From positions 389,911 through 453,910 of the forward strand of contig NZ_CP084029.1 of assembly GCF_020181615.1 (NCBI RefSeq): DNA of 64,000 bases, written 5' to 3'. The position numbers and the translations under genes are program-made. The notes under the pieces are model-generated. The model worked only from the letters and a program-made list of their open reading frames with translations, did not search any database and was not told where the DNA came from. Shown one piece after another: positions 25,644 to 33,794 of this stretch; within the stretch, counting starts at the first letter, position 1; every line of letters begins with the position of its first letter. This DNA is from [Mycobacterium] crassicus (lineage in GTDB: Bacteria > Actinomycetota > Actinomycetes > Mycobacteriales > Mycobacteriaceae).

Positions 25644-26835
25644 GAGACAGCTTCCACCGCAGATCAAGAAGATCATGGTCGCGGACCGCAAGACGGGGAA
25701 AACCGTTGTGCGGTATCAGGTCACCGTTGATACCGGCATCAACCAGCAGACGGGTCGGCGGCAGCAGGCGCGTCGGCGTTACGCGACTGAACGCGAGGCG
25801 CGGGCCGCGCTCGTTGAGATCGCGGACGCTACAGCGAAGGGGCAGTTTGTATCCCGTTCGAAAGTGACTGTGGAGGCGATGTGTGCTGCATACCTGGCCG
25901 GTCGGCACAACCTTCGCGCGAGCTCGAAGTCTAAGCTGGAGTACGATCTGGCGCCGCTCCGTGAGCGATTTGGGCATCTGCCCATCCAGCGACTCACCAA
26001 GGCACATGTTGACGGCCTGGTTGCTGACCTCATCGCAGGCGGAACAACGACCGCGAAGGGTAGGCGGCGGAAGCCGTGGTCCGCGCACTCGGTCAACAAG
26101 GTGATTGCGACGGTAGAGCAGGTCCTTGCAGACGCGAAGGGGCAGGGCATCGTGCCGCGCAACGTCGCGGAGTTGGTCAATCGCGTCGCCGTACCTCATG
26201 AGCACGTTGACACGTTTACCGAAGCAGAGGTTTTGGTGTTGCTCGGTGCCATCGCGGATCACCGGCTCGGACATGCCTGGGAACTTGCCCTCTCCGGTCT
26301 GCGTCGTGGCGAAGTGGCGGGATTGAGGTGGGCGGACGTGGATCTTGAATCAGGCAGCCTTGCGATCACGAACAATCGGGTGTCGGCGGGCGGTCAGACT
26401 GTCGAGAACGATCCGAAATCCGCTGCCTCGCGGCGCACCCTGCCGCTGCCAGAACGGCTGATAGCTGTGTTGCGGACGGCGAAGGCTCGGCAAGCGGCGG
26501 AGCGGTTGGCTCTCGGCGCTATAGGAGGTCCGTGGGACTACGTGGTCTGTAATGAGGTAGGTCAGCCCTACTCTCCTGATGTTCTGTCCCGCTACTGGAG
26601 TAGCACCGTGCGGGCGGCGGGCGTCCGACACATCAAACTTCACGCTGCGCGGCACACCTGCGCGACCCTGATGGACCTTGACGGGGTTCCTGCCGCAGTG
26701 ATCGCCGCCTGGATCGGGCACAAGGATGCAAGCCTCACAATGAAGCTGTACGCCCATTCGCAGGACGATGCGCTCAAGGCCGCTGGTGCGACTTTGAATC
26801 GCGTTGTGACATTGCGTGACACCGACGTGATCTGA
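25636..26835 (+). CDS. Tyrosine site-specific integrase
   Basis: 399 residues. Arm-type N-terminal domain, core-binding domain (TVEAMCAAYLAGRHNLRASS), then the catalytic domain with R (LALSGLRRGEVAGLRWADVD), H-x-x-R (KLHAARHTCATLMDL), H (AAWIGHKDASL) and the Tyr nucleophile (TMKLYAHS). All catalytic residues are present. I start at ATG 25636, because GGGAGG (25621-25626) is 9 bases away; ATG 25627 is too close to it. It overlaps the repressor gene and ends 36 bases before the target tRNA-Gly. Confidence 0.9.
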   Translation: MSRRQLPPQIKKIMVADRKTGKTVVRYQVTVDTGINQQTGRRQQARRRYATEREARAALVEIADATAKGQFVSRSKVTVEAMCAAYLAGRHNLRASSKSKLEYDLAPLRERFGHLPIQRLTKAHVDGLVADLIAGGTTTAKGRRRKPWSAHSVNKVIATVEQVLADAKGQGIVPRNVAELVNRVAVPHEHVDTFTEAEVLVLLGAIADHRLGHAWELALSGLRRGEVAGLRWADVDLESGSLAITNNRVSAGGQTVENDPKSAASRRTLPLPERLIAVLRTAKARQAAERLALGAIGGPWDYVVCNEVGQPYSPDVLSRYWSSTVRAAGVRHIKLHAARHTCATLMDLDGVPAAVIAAWIGHKDASLTMKLYAHSQDDALKAAGATLNRVVTLRDTDVI

Positions 26836-26869
26836 TCGAACAGTTCGAACGGCGTTGCCGCAGGTAAAC

Positions 26870-26915
26870 GTGGAGCCGATGACGGGAATCGAACCCGCGT
26901 ATTCAGCTTGGGAAG
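26870..26915. repeat. Right attachment repeat, inside the intact tRNA-Gly
   Basis: 46 bases identical to 19562-19607. It covers the 3' half of the tRNA gene, as is typical for tyrosine integrases that restore the tRNA they enter. Confidence 0.85.
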
Positions 26916-26944
26916 CTGATGTTCTGCCATTGAACTACATCGGC
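26871..26944 (-). tRNA. tRNA-Gly, anticodon CCC
   Basis: 74 bases including the encoded CCA. Read on the minus strand: acceptor GCCGATG/CATCGGC, D arm with AGTTCAATGGCAGAAC, anticodon stem TCAGC/GCTGA with loop TTCCCAA (anticodon CCC, reading GGG), T arm CGGGTTCGATTCCCG, and a discriminator T before CCA. The tRNA is intact; its 3' half is the right attachment repeat. Confidence 0.92.
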
Positions 26945-26991
26945 GTTGGTGCCCTCGAAGGCTAGCACCCGGCGGCCCAGACACCGGCGAG

Positions 26992-27039
26992 TGTGCGGTT
27001 TGGTCGGCCGAAGTACCGGAAGGCCGACCAAACCGCACA
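26992..27039. repeat. Perfect 18-bp inverted repeat between tRNA-Gly and dcd
   Basis: Arms 26992-27009 and 27022-27039 are perfectly complementary (TGTGCGGTTTGGTCGGCC in the left arm), with a 12-base loop. No T tract follows on either side. It lies upstream of both the tRNA (minus) and dcd (plus). Confidence 0.7.
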
Positions 27040-27078
27040 GTCGGCACAGGAATCTCGGGGTGCGGATACGCTCGTGCG

Positions 27079-27651
27079 GTGCTGCTCTCCGATCGCGACC
27101 TGCGGGCCGAAATCGCTTCCGGCCGGCTGGGCATCGACCCGTTCGACGACGCCCTGGTACAGCCGTCCAGCGTGGACGTCCGCCTCGACAGTCTGTTCCG
27201 GGTGTTCAACAACACCCGCTACACCCACATCGATCCGGCTGAACAGCAGGACGAACTGACCACGCTGTTCGAGCCCGATCCCGGCGAGCCGTTCGTGCTG
27301 CATCCGGGCGAGTTCGTGCTGGGCTCCACCCTGGAGTGCTGCACCCTGCCCGACGATCTGGCCGGTCGTTTGGAGGGCAAATCGAGCCTGGGCCGGCTGG
27401 GATTGTTGACCCATTCCACCGCCGGGTTCATCGATCCCGGCTTCTCCGGGCACATCACGTTGGAGCTGTCCAACGTGGCGAATCTGCCGATCACGTTGTG
27501 GCCGGGGATGAAGATCGGCCAGCTGTGTCTGCTGCGGCTGACTAGTCCGGCGGAGCACCCCTACGGCAGTTCGCGGGTAGGGTCGAAATATCAGGGCCAA
27601 CGCGGGCCGACGCCGTCCCGCTCCTACCAGAACTTCATCAAGTCCGGTTAG
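27079..27651 (+). CDS. dcd: dCTP deaminase (bifunctional dCTP deaminase:dUTPase type)
   Basis: 190 residues, equal to Rv0321. Conserved parts: [31 protein letters not shown], and [20 protein letters not shown] with the catalytic Glu. The HSTAGF version resembles the M. tuberculosis enzyme, which deaminates dCTP and hydrolyses the dUTP product, supplying dUMP for thymidylate. Start GTG 27079; TACGCT ends 6 bases upstream, so probably leaderless. In M. tuberculosis the neighbouring tRNA-Gly is also upstream. Confidence 0.92.
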   Translation: MLLSDRDLRAEIASGRLGIDPFDDALVQPSSVDVRLDSLFRVFNNTRYTHIDPAEQQDELTTLFEPDPGEPFVLHPGEFVLGSTLECCTLPDDLAGRLEGKSSLGRLGLLTHSTAGFIDPGFSGHITLELSNVANLPITLWPGMKIGQLCLLRLTSPAEHPYGSSRVGSKYQGQRGPTPSRSYQNFIKSG

Positions 27652-27757
27652 CCCTCGGATGTAATGGTCGCCGTGCGGCTGCGATGAAGTCAGTATCGGC
27701 CAGCCCTGGCGGGGTTGAGCCCCGCGTTCTGGCCGATCAGCAGCAGGTGGAGGTTTC

Positions 27758-29191
27758 GTGGACATGGTTCTCGGGGTGTCGATGGCACCCTCGACGGTCC
27801 GCATGGTGTTGTTGGAAGGCGAAGGTGCCGACGGCGTCACGGTGGATCACGACGACATCGCCGTAGGCGGCAGCGGCCAGACCGCTCCGCAGCGCGTGGT
27901 GTCGGCCATCCTGGGCACCCGCGAGGGCGCGCGCGAGGGCGGCTATCAGCTCAGTTCGACGGGCGTGACGTGGAGCGACCCGGCCGAGGCGGCCGCGCTG
28001 CGTGAGGCGCTGGTCGGGCACAAGGTCGAGAACGTGATGCTGGTGTCGGCGTTTCTGGCGGCCGCCGCACTGGCCCAGGCGGTGGGCAGCGCGACCCGCT
28101 ACGCCCGAACCGCCCTGCTGTTCGTCGAACCGGAGGCGGCTACCTTGGCGGTGGTCAGCTCCTCCGATGGCTCGATCGCCGAAATCCACCGCCAGCAGCT
28201 GTCGAACGACGACGACCGCGCTGTCGGGGAACTGACCAAGCTGGCAGCGGGCGCGAAGAACCTGGAGTCCCACCCAGACGGACTGTTTGTGGTGGGTTCG
28301 GGCGTCAACGTGGCGATGATCAAGCCGGAGTTGGACAAGGTCAGCGAGCTTCCGGTTATCGCGCCCGAGGAGCCGGAGCTGGCGCTGGCCCGGGGGGCGG
28401 CGCTGGCCAGTGCGCACGCCCCGCTGTTCTCGTCGTCGACCCGGGCGCTGGCCTGGGCGCAGGATCCGGGCACCGGCGAATTCAACCCGGCATTGGTCAG
28501 CGCCGGGTACGCCTACGTCGCCTCCGACGAGGTGGACTACAACGCCACCGTCGACAACGAGCCGCTGGCCTACAGTGCGGTCCCGGACTTCCCCGACAGC
28601 GGATTCCTTCCCGTGGTGGCTCCCGAGATCGACAACCCCGAGCTGACCGACTCCCGGCTGCTGGACTTCAGCACCGGGGTGCTGCCGCAACGTGAGCGCA
28701 AGCCGATGTTGGTCACCGGCGGGGTCGCGGCGCTGTTCGTGGTCGGGGTGGTGACCCTGGCGATCGCGCTGGCGGTGGGAATGCGGTCGGCGGACAACGA
28801 CCGGCCCGACGTGCGTGCCAACGTCGTCACCCATCAGGCACCGCCGCCGGCGGCCGTCGTCACACCGCCGGCGCCAGCTCCCGAGGCGCCACCGGCGCCC
28901 GCACCGCAGTACGAACCGGCTCCCCGAGCTCCCGCTCCGGCCCCCGCCCCGGTGGCACCCCCGCCACCCCCGCCGGCTCTCCCGCCGCCACCGATGATCC
29001 CGAACCTGGAGATTCCGGGCCTGCCCGGCGGTCCGCCGCTCCTCGGCCCGCCCCGGGGTGGTTGGGGTCGTGGCGACGACGACGGCGGCTGGGGGCGCGG
29101 CGGCGGTCACGGGCGTGGCGGTGGAGAGGGTCACGGTCGTGGTGGTGGTGGGATTCCGATCCCGCTGCCGATTCCCGGCCTACATTTCTGA
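27758..29191 (+). CDS. DUF7159 protein: Hsp70-like head, membrane segment, Pro/Gly-rich tail (copy 1)
   Basis: 477 residues, GTG start with GGTGGAGG before it. Residues 1-240 form a degenerate actin/Hsp70-like ATPase fold: VLGVSMAPSTVRMVLLEGE resembles the phosphate-1 loop, LFVVGSGVNV the phosphate-2 region, and EEPELALARGAALASA the Hsp70 segment [11 protein letters not shown]. Key nucleotide-binding Gly/Thr/Asp residues are not conserved, so ATP use is doubtful. A membrane segment follows (VTGGVAALFVVGVVTLAIAL), then Pro/Ala repeats and a Gly/Arg-rich end closing with GGIPIPLPIPGLHF. The tail should lie outside the membrane. A paralogue is 67 bases downstream. Confidence 0.8.
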   Translation: MDMVLGVSMAPSTVRMVLLEGEGADGVTVDHDDIAVGGSGQTAPQRVVSAILGTREGAREGGYQLSSTGVTWSDPAEAAALREALVGHKVENVMLVSAFLAAAALAQAVGSATRYARTALLFVEPEAATLAVVSSSDGSIAEIHRQQLSNDDDRAVGELTKLAAGAKNLESHPDGLFVVGSGVNVAMIKPELDKVSELPVIAPEEPELALARGAALASAHAPLFSSSTRALAWAQDPGTGEFNPALVSAGYAYVASDEVDYNATVDNEPLAYSAVPDFPDSGFLPVVAPEIDNPELTDSRLLDFSTGVLPQRERKPMLVTGGVAALFVVGVVTLAIALAVGMRSADNDRPDVRANVVTHQAPPPAAVVTPPAPAPEAPPAPAPQYEPAPRAPAPAPAPVAPPPPPPALPPPPMIPNLEIPGLPGGPPLLGPPRGGWGRGDDDGGWGRGGGHGRGGGEGHGRGGGGIPIPLPIPGLHF

Positions 29192-29258
29192 GTGGGGATT
29201 CACACCGCCCAGATCTAAGATGGGCTAATCAATTGCGGACTGTAACGGAGGAGGTGCG

Positions 29259-31025
29259 GTGGACATCGTTCTCGGGGTGTCGATGGCACCGCCGTCGGTA
29301 CGCATGGTGCTGGTCGAAGGTGAGAACGCCGGTGGTGTCACCGTCGATGAGGACGGCTTCGAGGTCGACGACGGCATCGTGACGTACCCCGAGCGGGTGG
29401 TGTCGGCGATCCTCGGCACCCAGGAGAGCGCGCAGCAGGGCGGCTACCGGCTGGCGTCGACCGGGGTGACGGTGGCCAATCAACTGCAGGCGGGCCAGCT
29501 GCGCGATGCGCTGGCCGACCGGCGGGTCGAGAACGTGATGCTGGTGTCGGCGTTTCTGGCCGCCGCCGCGTTGGCGCAGACGGTGGGCGGGGCGATCGGC
29601 TACCAGCGGACCGCGTTGATGTTCATCGAGCCCGAGAACGCCACCCTGGCGGTCGTCGATTCGTCAGACGGCTCGATCACCGAGGTGCACCGGGTGGCGC
29701 TGCCATCCGACGATGTCGCCGCCGTCGGGGAGCTGACCGCACTGGCCGCACAGGCCGGCCTGCTGCAGTCCCGGCCCGAAGGGCTGTTCGTGGTCGGGTC
29801 CGGAGTCAATGTCGGTGTGGTCAAGCCCGAGTTGGACGCGGCCAGTCCGATACCCGTCAGCGTGCCCGAGGAGCCGGAGACCGCGCTGGCGCGGGGCGCG
29901 GCGCTGGCCAGTGCCCATGCGCCGCTGTTCGATTCGTCGACGTCGGCACTGGCGTGGGCGCGTGACCCGGGCACCGGTGCGATCGATCCGGAGCTGGTCG
30001 CGCTGGGTTACGCCTATCTGTCCAGCGGCGATTACGAAGCCACCATGGGTGACCAGGCGCTGGCCTACAGCGCCGTCGCCGACGACACCGACAGCGGCTA
30101 CCTGGATTTCGGCGACCATCACACCAACGGCGTTGCCGGAGTGGACGACTACCCGCCGAGCACCGGGATGCGCCTGTTCGACGACGTCGGGCAGCAGCGG
30201 CCCCGCCGGCCCTTCCTGTTGGCCGGCAGCGGACTGGCGGCCTTCTTCGTCGTCGGCGTGGCCAGCCTGGCGGTGGCACTGGCGGTCAGTATCCGGCCCA
30301 CCGCGTCGGATCATCCCGCTCCCGGCAAGAACATCGTCGTGCCCACTCAGGAGGCGCCGGTGATGGCGCCCATCGTGCCCCCGGCGCCCGAGGCTCTGCC
30401 CCCTCCGGCGGCGCCCCCGCCGGCACCCGCACCGGTCCCGGCCGCACCCGCGCCGGCGGCTCCCGCTCCCGCCGCCCCCGCCCCGGTGATTCCCGCCGCT
30501 CCCGCGCCGGCCCCCGTCCCGGTCGCGCCGATACCGATCCCGATACCGATCCAGGTGCCGGCCCCCGCCCCGATGCCGGTCGCCCCGGCGCCGGCTCCGC
30601 CACCGGTGCTCAAGCAACCGGACCTGCCCTCGATCTTCCAGCCGCCCAAGCAGAGTCCGCCCAAGAACGACGCCCCGTCCTGGCTGCCGGGTAACAACGG
30701 TGGGGGGAACCCGTCGTGGCTGCCCGACAACGACGGCGGCGGCAAGAAGGGCGGGAACCCGTCGTGGCTGCCCGACAATGACGGCGGCGGCAAGAAGGGT
30801 GGCGCGCCCTCTCCGTGGCTGCCGGGCGCCGGCGGAAACCAGGGCGGTAACAACCCCTGGTTCCCCGATCTGGGCGGCGGGAACAAGGGCGGCGGTAATA
30901 AGGGCGGCGGCTCGTGGTTCCCCGACCTTGGGGGCGGTAACAAGGGCGGCGGTTCGTGGTTCCCGGGTCTCGGCGGTGGCGGCGGCCATGGCGGCGGTAA
31001 TAAGGGCGGCGGTTGGCCCTTCTGA
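29259..31025 (+). CDS. DUF7159 protein: Hsp70-like head, membrane segment, Pro/Gly-rich tail (copy 2)
   Basis: 588 residues, GTG start with GGAGGAGGT as ribosome binding site. The head aligns throughout with copy 1 (VLGVSMAPPSVRMVLVEGEN, ENVMLVSAFLAAAALAQ, LFVVGSGVNVG, ALARGAALASAHAPLF). The membrane segment (LLAGSGLAAFFVVGVASLAV) is followed by a Pro/Ala region with PIPIPIQVPAPAP and then a repeated Trp/Pro/Gly/Lys tail: two 16-residue units NPSWLPDNDGGGKKGG and several shorter PWFPDLGGGNKGGG-like units, ending in GGWPF. The protein is probably surface-exposed or wall-threading. Tandem duplication with copy 1 is clear from the head domains; the tails differ. Confidence 0.8.
   Translation: MDIVLGVSMAPPSVRMVLVEGENAGGVTVDEDGFEVDDGIVTYPERVVSAILGTQESAQQGGYRLASTGVTVANQLQAGQLRDALADRRVENVMLVSAFLAAAALAQTVGGAIGYQRTALMFIEPENATLAVVDSSDGSITEVHRVALPSDDVAAVGELTALAAQAGLLQSRPEGLFVVGSGVNVGVVKPELDAASPIPVSVPEEPETALARGAALASAHAPLFDSSTSALAWARDPGTGAIDPELVALGYAYLSSGDYEATMGDQALAYSAVADDTDSGYLDFGDHHTNGVAGVDDYPPSTGMRLFDDVGQQRPRRPFLLAGSGLAAFFVVGVASLAVALAVSIRPTASDHPAPGKNIVVPTQEAPVMAPIVPPAPEALPPPAAPPPAPAPVPAAPAPAAPAPAAPAPVIPAAPAPAPVPVAPIPIPIPIQVPAPAPMPVAPAPAPPPVLKQPDLPSIFQPPKQSPPKNDAPSWLPGNNGGGNPSWLPDNDGGGKKGGNPSWLPDNDGGGKKGGAPSPWLPGAGGNQGGNNPWFPDLGGGNKGGGNKGGGSWFPDLGGGNKGGGSWFPGLGGGGGHGGGNKGGGWPF
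30708..30803 (+). repeat. Two 48-bp tandem repeats in the tail of DUF7159 copy 2
   Basis: Units 30708-30755 and 30756-30803 differ at only a few bases and encode NPSWLPDNDGGGKKGG and a near-identical copy. Shorter derivatives (SWFPDLGGGNKGG) continue to 31020. Confidence 0.75.
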
Positions 31026-31054
31026 GTCGACGCCGAATCCACTAGCCTGGCCGC

Positions 31055-31816
31055 GTGGACTACGCCGCAGCGTTGCTCGATGAGACCCGTGCCCTCGGTG
31101 AGCTGTTCCGCACCGGCGATCCCGCACTACCGATCCCGACCTGCCCGGACTGGAACCTCACCCAACTCTTCCGGCACGTAGGACGTGGACATCGTTGGGC
31201 CGCACAGATCGTCGCTGATCGGCTGGACCACGCGCTGGACCCGCGCGATGTCGTCGACGGCAAGCCTCCCGCCGGCTTGGACGCGGCGATCGACTGGTTG
31301 AACGACGGCGCGCAACTGGTGCTCGATGCCATCGCCCAAGTCGGAGCCGACAACCCCGCGTGGACCTTCCTGGGGCCGCGCCCGGCCGTCTGGTGGGTGC
31401 GCCGCCGGCTGCACGAGGCGACCGTGCACCGCGCTGACGTCGTATTGGCGCTCGGCGGCGAGTTCACCCTGCCACCGGCGCTGGCCGGCGACGGGATCGG
31501 CGAATGGCTCGACCTGGTCACGCTGCGCCTCGGGCGCGACGGGCAACCGTTACCGCTGTCCGACGGTGAAAGTGTGCACCTGCACGCCACCGATGACGGC
31601 CTGGGGCCGGCGGGGGAGTGGACGATCAGCCGGGCCGCCGGCGCCGGCACCGTGAGTTGGGCCCACGAGCACGGCAAGGGATCGGTGGCGCTGCGGGGCC
31701 CGGCCCGCGACCTGTTTCTGGCGGTCATGCGCCGGGTTCCGGTGGCCGACACCGACATCGCGGTGTTCGGGGATGCCGCGGTGTGGCAGAACTGGGTTGA
31801 CCACACCGCGTTCTGA
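31055..31816 (+). CDS. Maleylpyruvate-isomerase-family (DinB-like) protein
   Basis: 253 residues, GTG start; TAGCCT ends 6 bases before it (leaderless). The MDMPI N-terminal domain shows PIPTCPDWNLTQLFRHVGRG and later RRRLHEATVHRADVVLALGG, with the metal-binding His pattern (HVGRGH, HEATVHRAD). The C-terminal half (about 150-253) is the usual extra domain. Members use mycothiol and a divalent metal; many copies exist in mycobacteria with unknown substrates. I would not infer maleylpyruvate chemistry here. Confidence 0.75.
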   Translation: MDYAAALLDETRALGELFRTGDPALPIPTCPDWNLTQLFRHVGRGHRWAAQIVADRLDHALDPRDVVDGKPPAGLDAAIDWLNDGAQLVLDAIAQVGADNPAWTFLGPRPAVWWVRRRLHEATVHRADVVLALGGEFTLPPALAGDGIGEWLDLVTLRLGRDGQPLPLSDGESVHLHATDDGLGPAGEWTISRAAGAGTVSWAHEHGKGSVALRGPARDLFLAVMRRVPVADTDIAVFGDAAVWQNWVDHTAF

Positions 31817-31845
31817 CGCCCGGCCCACACGGTAGTTTGCAGGGC

Positions 31846-32205
31846 ATGAGCACATCGGAGATCGCGACCGTCCTGGCCTGGCATGACGCCCTGGTCGCCG
31901 GCGACCTGGAGACCCTGGAAAAGCTGTCCAGCGACGACATCGAAGTGGCCGACGCCGACGGCGCCGCGCAGGGCCATCAGGCGTTGCGACGGTGGGCGGC
32001 CTCCGTGCAGACCACCACCGGTATCGGCCGGATGTACGTGCACAACGGTGTCGTGGTGGCCGAGCTGACACCGGCCGGGGAGGGTTCGAGGCAGGCCGTC
32101 GCGTTCCGGGTGGTGCACGATCACGTGACGGCGGTCTTCCGGCACGACGACCTCGACACGGCTCTGTCCGCCACGGACCTCACCGAGGCCGACCGGGTCG
32201 ACTGA
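31846..32205 (+). CDS. SnoaL/NTF2-like small protein
   Basis: 119 residues from ATG 31846; TAGTTT ends 7 bases upstream. Typical cone fold pattern: VLAWHDALVAGDLETLEKLS (N-terminal helices), DDIEVADADGAAQGHQALRR, then strands VYVHNGVVVAEL-like (GRMYVHNGVVVAELT) and AVAFRVVHDHVTAVFRHDD. Such folds serve as isomerases, dehydratases or ligand binders; nothing tells which. It is 17 bases before rmlA. Confidence 0.65.
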   Translation: MSTSEIATVLAWHDALVAGDLETLEKLSSDDIEVADADGAAQGHQALRRWAASVQTTTGIGRMYVHNGVVVAELTPAGEGSRQAVAFRVVHDHVTAVFRHDDLDTALSATDLTEADRVD

Positions 32206-32222
32206 GCGGTTAGGCTCACGGC

Positions 32223-33104
32223 ATGCGCGGGATCATCCTGGCCGGCGGCTCAGGAACCCGGCTGTACCCGATCACGATGGGCGTCAGCAAGCAGCTGCTG
32301 CCGGTCTACGACAAGCCCCTGGTCTACTACCCGCTGTGCACGCTGATGCTGGCGGGCATCCGCGACATTCAGGTGATCACCACCAGCCATGACGCGTCGG
32401 CCTTTCAACGCCTGCTCGGTGACGGCAGCGCCTTCGGGGTCAACATCAGCTACGCGGTCCAGGAGCAGCCGGACGGGCTGGGTCGGGCATTCGTGATCGG
32501 CGCCGACCACATCGGCAACGACTCGGCGGCATTGGTGTTGGGGGACAACATCTTCTACGGGCCGGGTCTGGGAACCAGCCTGCGTCGGCATCAAACCGTC
32601 TCCGGTGCAGTAATTTTCGCGTACTGGATGGCCGATCCGTCGGCATACGGGGTGGTCGAGTTCGACGCTGACGGCACTGCGGTGTCGGTGGTGGAGAAAC
32701 CGACAGAGCCCAAGTCCCACTATGCGATACCCGGACTGTACTTCTATGACAACGACGTCGTCGAGATCGCCCGTGGCCTAAGACCTTCCGCGCGCGGCGA
32801 ATACGAGATCACTGATATCAACCAGGCCTATCTCGACCAGGGGCGGCTCAGTGTTGAGACACTGGTCCGCGGCACCGCGTGGCTGGACACCGGGACATTC
32901 GACTCGCTGTTGGACGCTGCCGACTACGTCCGCACCATCGAGCGCCGTCAGGGACTCAAGATCGGCATCCCCGAGGAGGTGGCCTGGCGGATGGGATTCA
33001 TCGACGACGCCCAACTGGCCCTGCGGGCCGAGGCGTGGCGCAAGTCGGGGTACGGCGACTATTTGCTGGCGCTGTTGGAGCGCGGCCAGGGCCGTCAGGC
33101 CTGA
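32223..33104 (+). CDS. rmlA: Glucose-1-phosphate thymidylyltransferase
   Basis: 293 residues. Nucleotidyltransferase signature [20 protein letters not shown] then [19 protein letters not shown]; sugar site region [39 protein letters not shown] near the C-terminus. RmlA makes dTDP-glucose from dTTP and glucose-1-phosphate, the first step to dTDP-rhamnose for the arabinogalactan linker. In M. tuberculosis Rv0334 lies likewise in this region. TAGGCT ends 6 bases before the ATG, so the mRNA is probably leaderless. Confidence 0.93.
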   Translation: MRGIILAGGSGTRLYPITMGVSKQLLPVYDKPLVYYPLCTLMLAGIRDIQVITTSHDASAFQRLLGDGSAFGVNISYAVQEQPDGLGRAFVIGADHIGNDSAALVLGDNIFYGPGLGTSLRRHQTVSGAVIFAYWMADPSAYGVVEFDADGTAVSVVEKPTEPKSHYAIPGLYFYDNDVVEIARGLRPSARGEYEITDINQAYLDQGRLSVETLVRGTAWLDTGTFDSLLDAADYVRTIERRQGLKIGIPEEVAWRMGFIDDAQLALRAEAWRKSGYGDYLLALLERGQGRQA

Positions 33105-33108
33105 CGGG

Positions 33109-33126
33109 CGAGTCGGCGCCGACTCG
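33109..33126. terminator. 18-bp perfect palindrome just after rmlA
   Basis: CGAGTCGGCGCCGACTCG, 4 bases after the rmlA stop. It can fold as a GC-rich hairpin with a short loop but lacks a T tract; such hairpins often end transcripts in mycobacteria. It could alternatively be a protein-binding palindrome. Confidence 0.5.
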
Positions 33127-33185
33127 GCCGGCGTCGCGACAGTAAGTCATGCGCTCCCGGCGCGACACCGTCGGATCGTCAGGTA

Positions 33186-33222
33186 AAGTTCCGCCTGTCG
33201 CTCACACGGAACTTGGGTTCCG
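33186..33222. promoter_or_regulatory. Operator cluster upstream of mmpS-mmpL-tetR
   Basis: AAGTTCCG (33186-33193) pairs with CGGAACTT (33207-33214), and the second half-site also pairs with GTTCCG (33217-33222) as CGGAAC-N4-GTTCCG. Three half-sites of one motif about 90 bases before the mmpS start are a good candidate for the TetR protein encoded by the third gene of the operon. Confidence 0.6.
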
Positions 33223-33307
33223 TATGAGTTCGAGCCAGGCGTGTGCGCCAGCCGGGTTGCCCGGTTCTGGGCCTGGTTGACCTGACTGAACGAGAGGTAT
33301 TCCCGCG

Positions 33308-33739
33308 GTGTTCCGACTGGTGAAGAGGTTCTGGATCCCGCTGCTGCTGGTGGTGGTCATGGCGCTGGGCGGATACGCGATCAACCGCATCCACGGATCC
33401 CTGGGCCATCAGGGCCCGAATCTGGCCGAGGGCTCGGCGATCACCGAGAACTTCAACCCGAAGCACATCACCTACGAAGTCACCGGGACGGGCGGGACCG
33501 CGAACCTCAACTACCTCGACGAGAACGGTCAACCGAATCTGGTCGAGAACGCCCCGCTGCCCTGGTCGTTCACCATCGTGACGACACTGCCCTCGATGTC
33601 GGCGAACATCCTGGCCCAGGGCGACCGCACCGCCAGCGACCTTCGGTGCCGGGTGACCGTCGACGGCGTGGTGCGCGACGACCGGGCCAGCGCCGACACC
33701 TTCAAACCGTTCATCTACTGCTTGGTGAAATCCGTATGA
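33308..33739 (+). CDS. MmpS accessory membrane protein
   Basis: 143 residues, GTG start with GAGAGG upstream. One membrane segment (FWIPLLLVVVMALGGYAINR) then a periplasmic beta-rich domain with NFNPKHITYEVTGTGGTANL and a late Cys pair (DLRCRVT, FIYCLVKS). MmpS proteins assist their cognate MmpL transporter in moving lipids or siderophores. The mmpL gene starts 55 bases downstream on the same strand; which MmpS number it corresponds to cannot be told. Confidence 0.88.
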   Translation: MFRLVKRFWIPLLLVVVMALGGYAINRIHGSLGHQGPNLAEGSAITENFNPKHITYEVTGTGGTANLNYLDENGQPNLVENAPLPWSFTIVTTLPSMSANILAQGDRTASDLRCRVTVDGVVRDDRASADTFKPFIYCLVKSV

Positions 33740-33794
33740 GCCCCGCGAGCCGACGATGTGCTCCGAGGCACGAGGAGCGGGGAGGAGCGAGCGA

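Larger units (their letters stand above)
19562..26915. mobile_element. Integrated element in tRNA-Gly(CCC), about 7.3 kb
   Basis: A 46-bp perfect direct repeat (19562-19607 and 26870-26915) flanks a region of lower GC than its surroundings. The right copy is the 3' half of an intact tRNA-Gly gene; the left copy is an orphan 3' half. A tyrosine integrase ends 36 bases before the intact tRNA. The cargo is a phage-type repressor, an excisionase-like HTH protein, a wHTH protein, a serine recombinase, an acetyltransferase and several unknown genes. There are no capsid, packaging or conjugation genes, so it is a genomic island or a satellite-type element. Confidence 0.85.
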
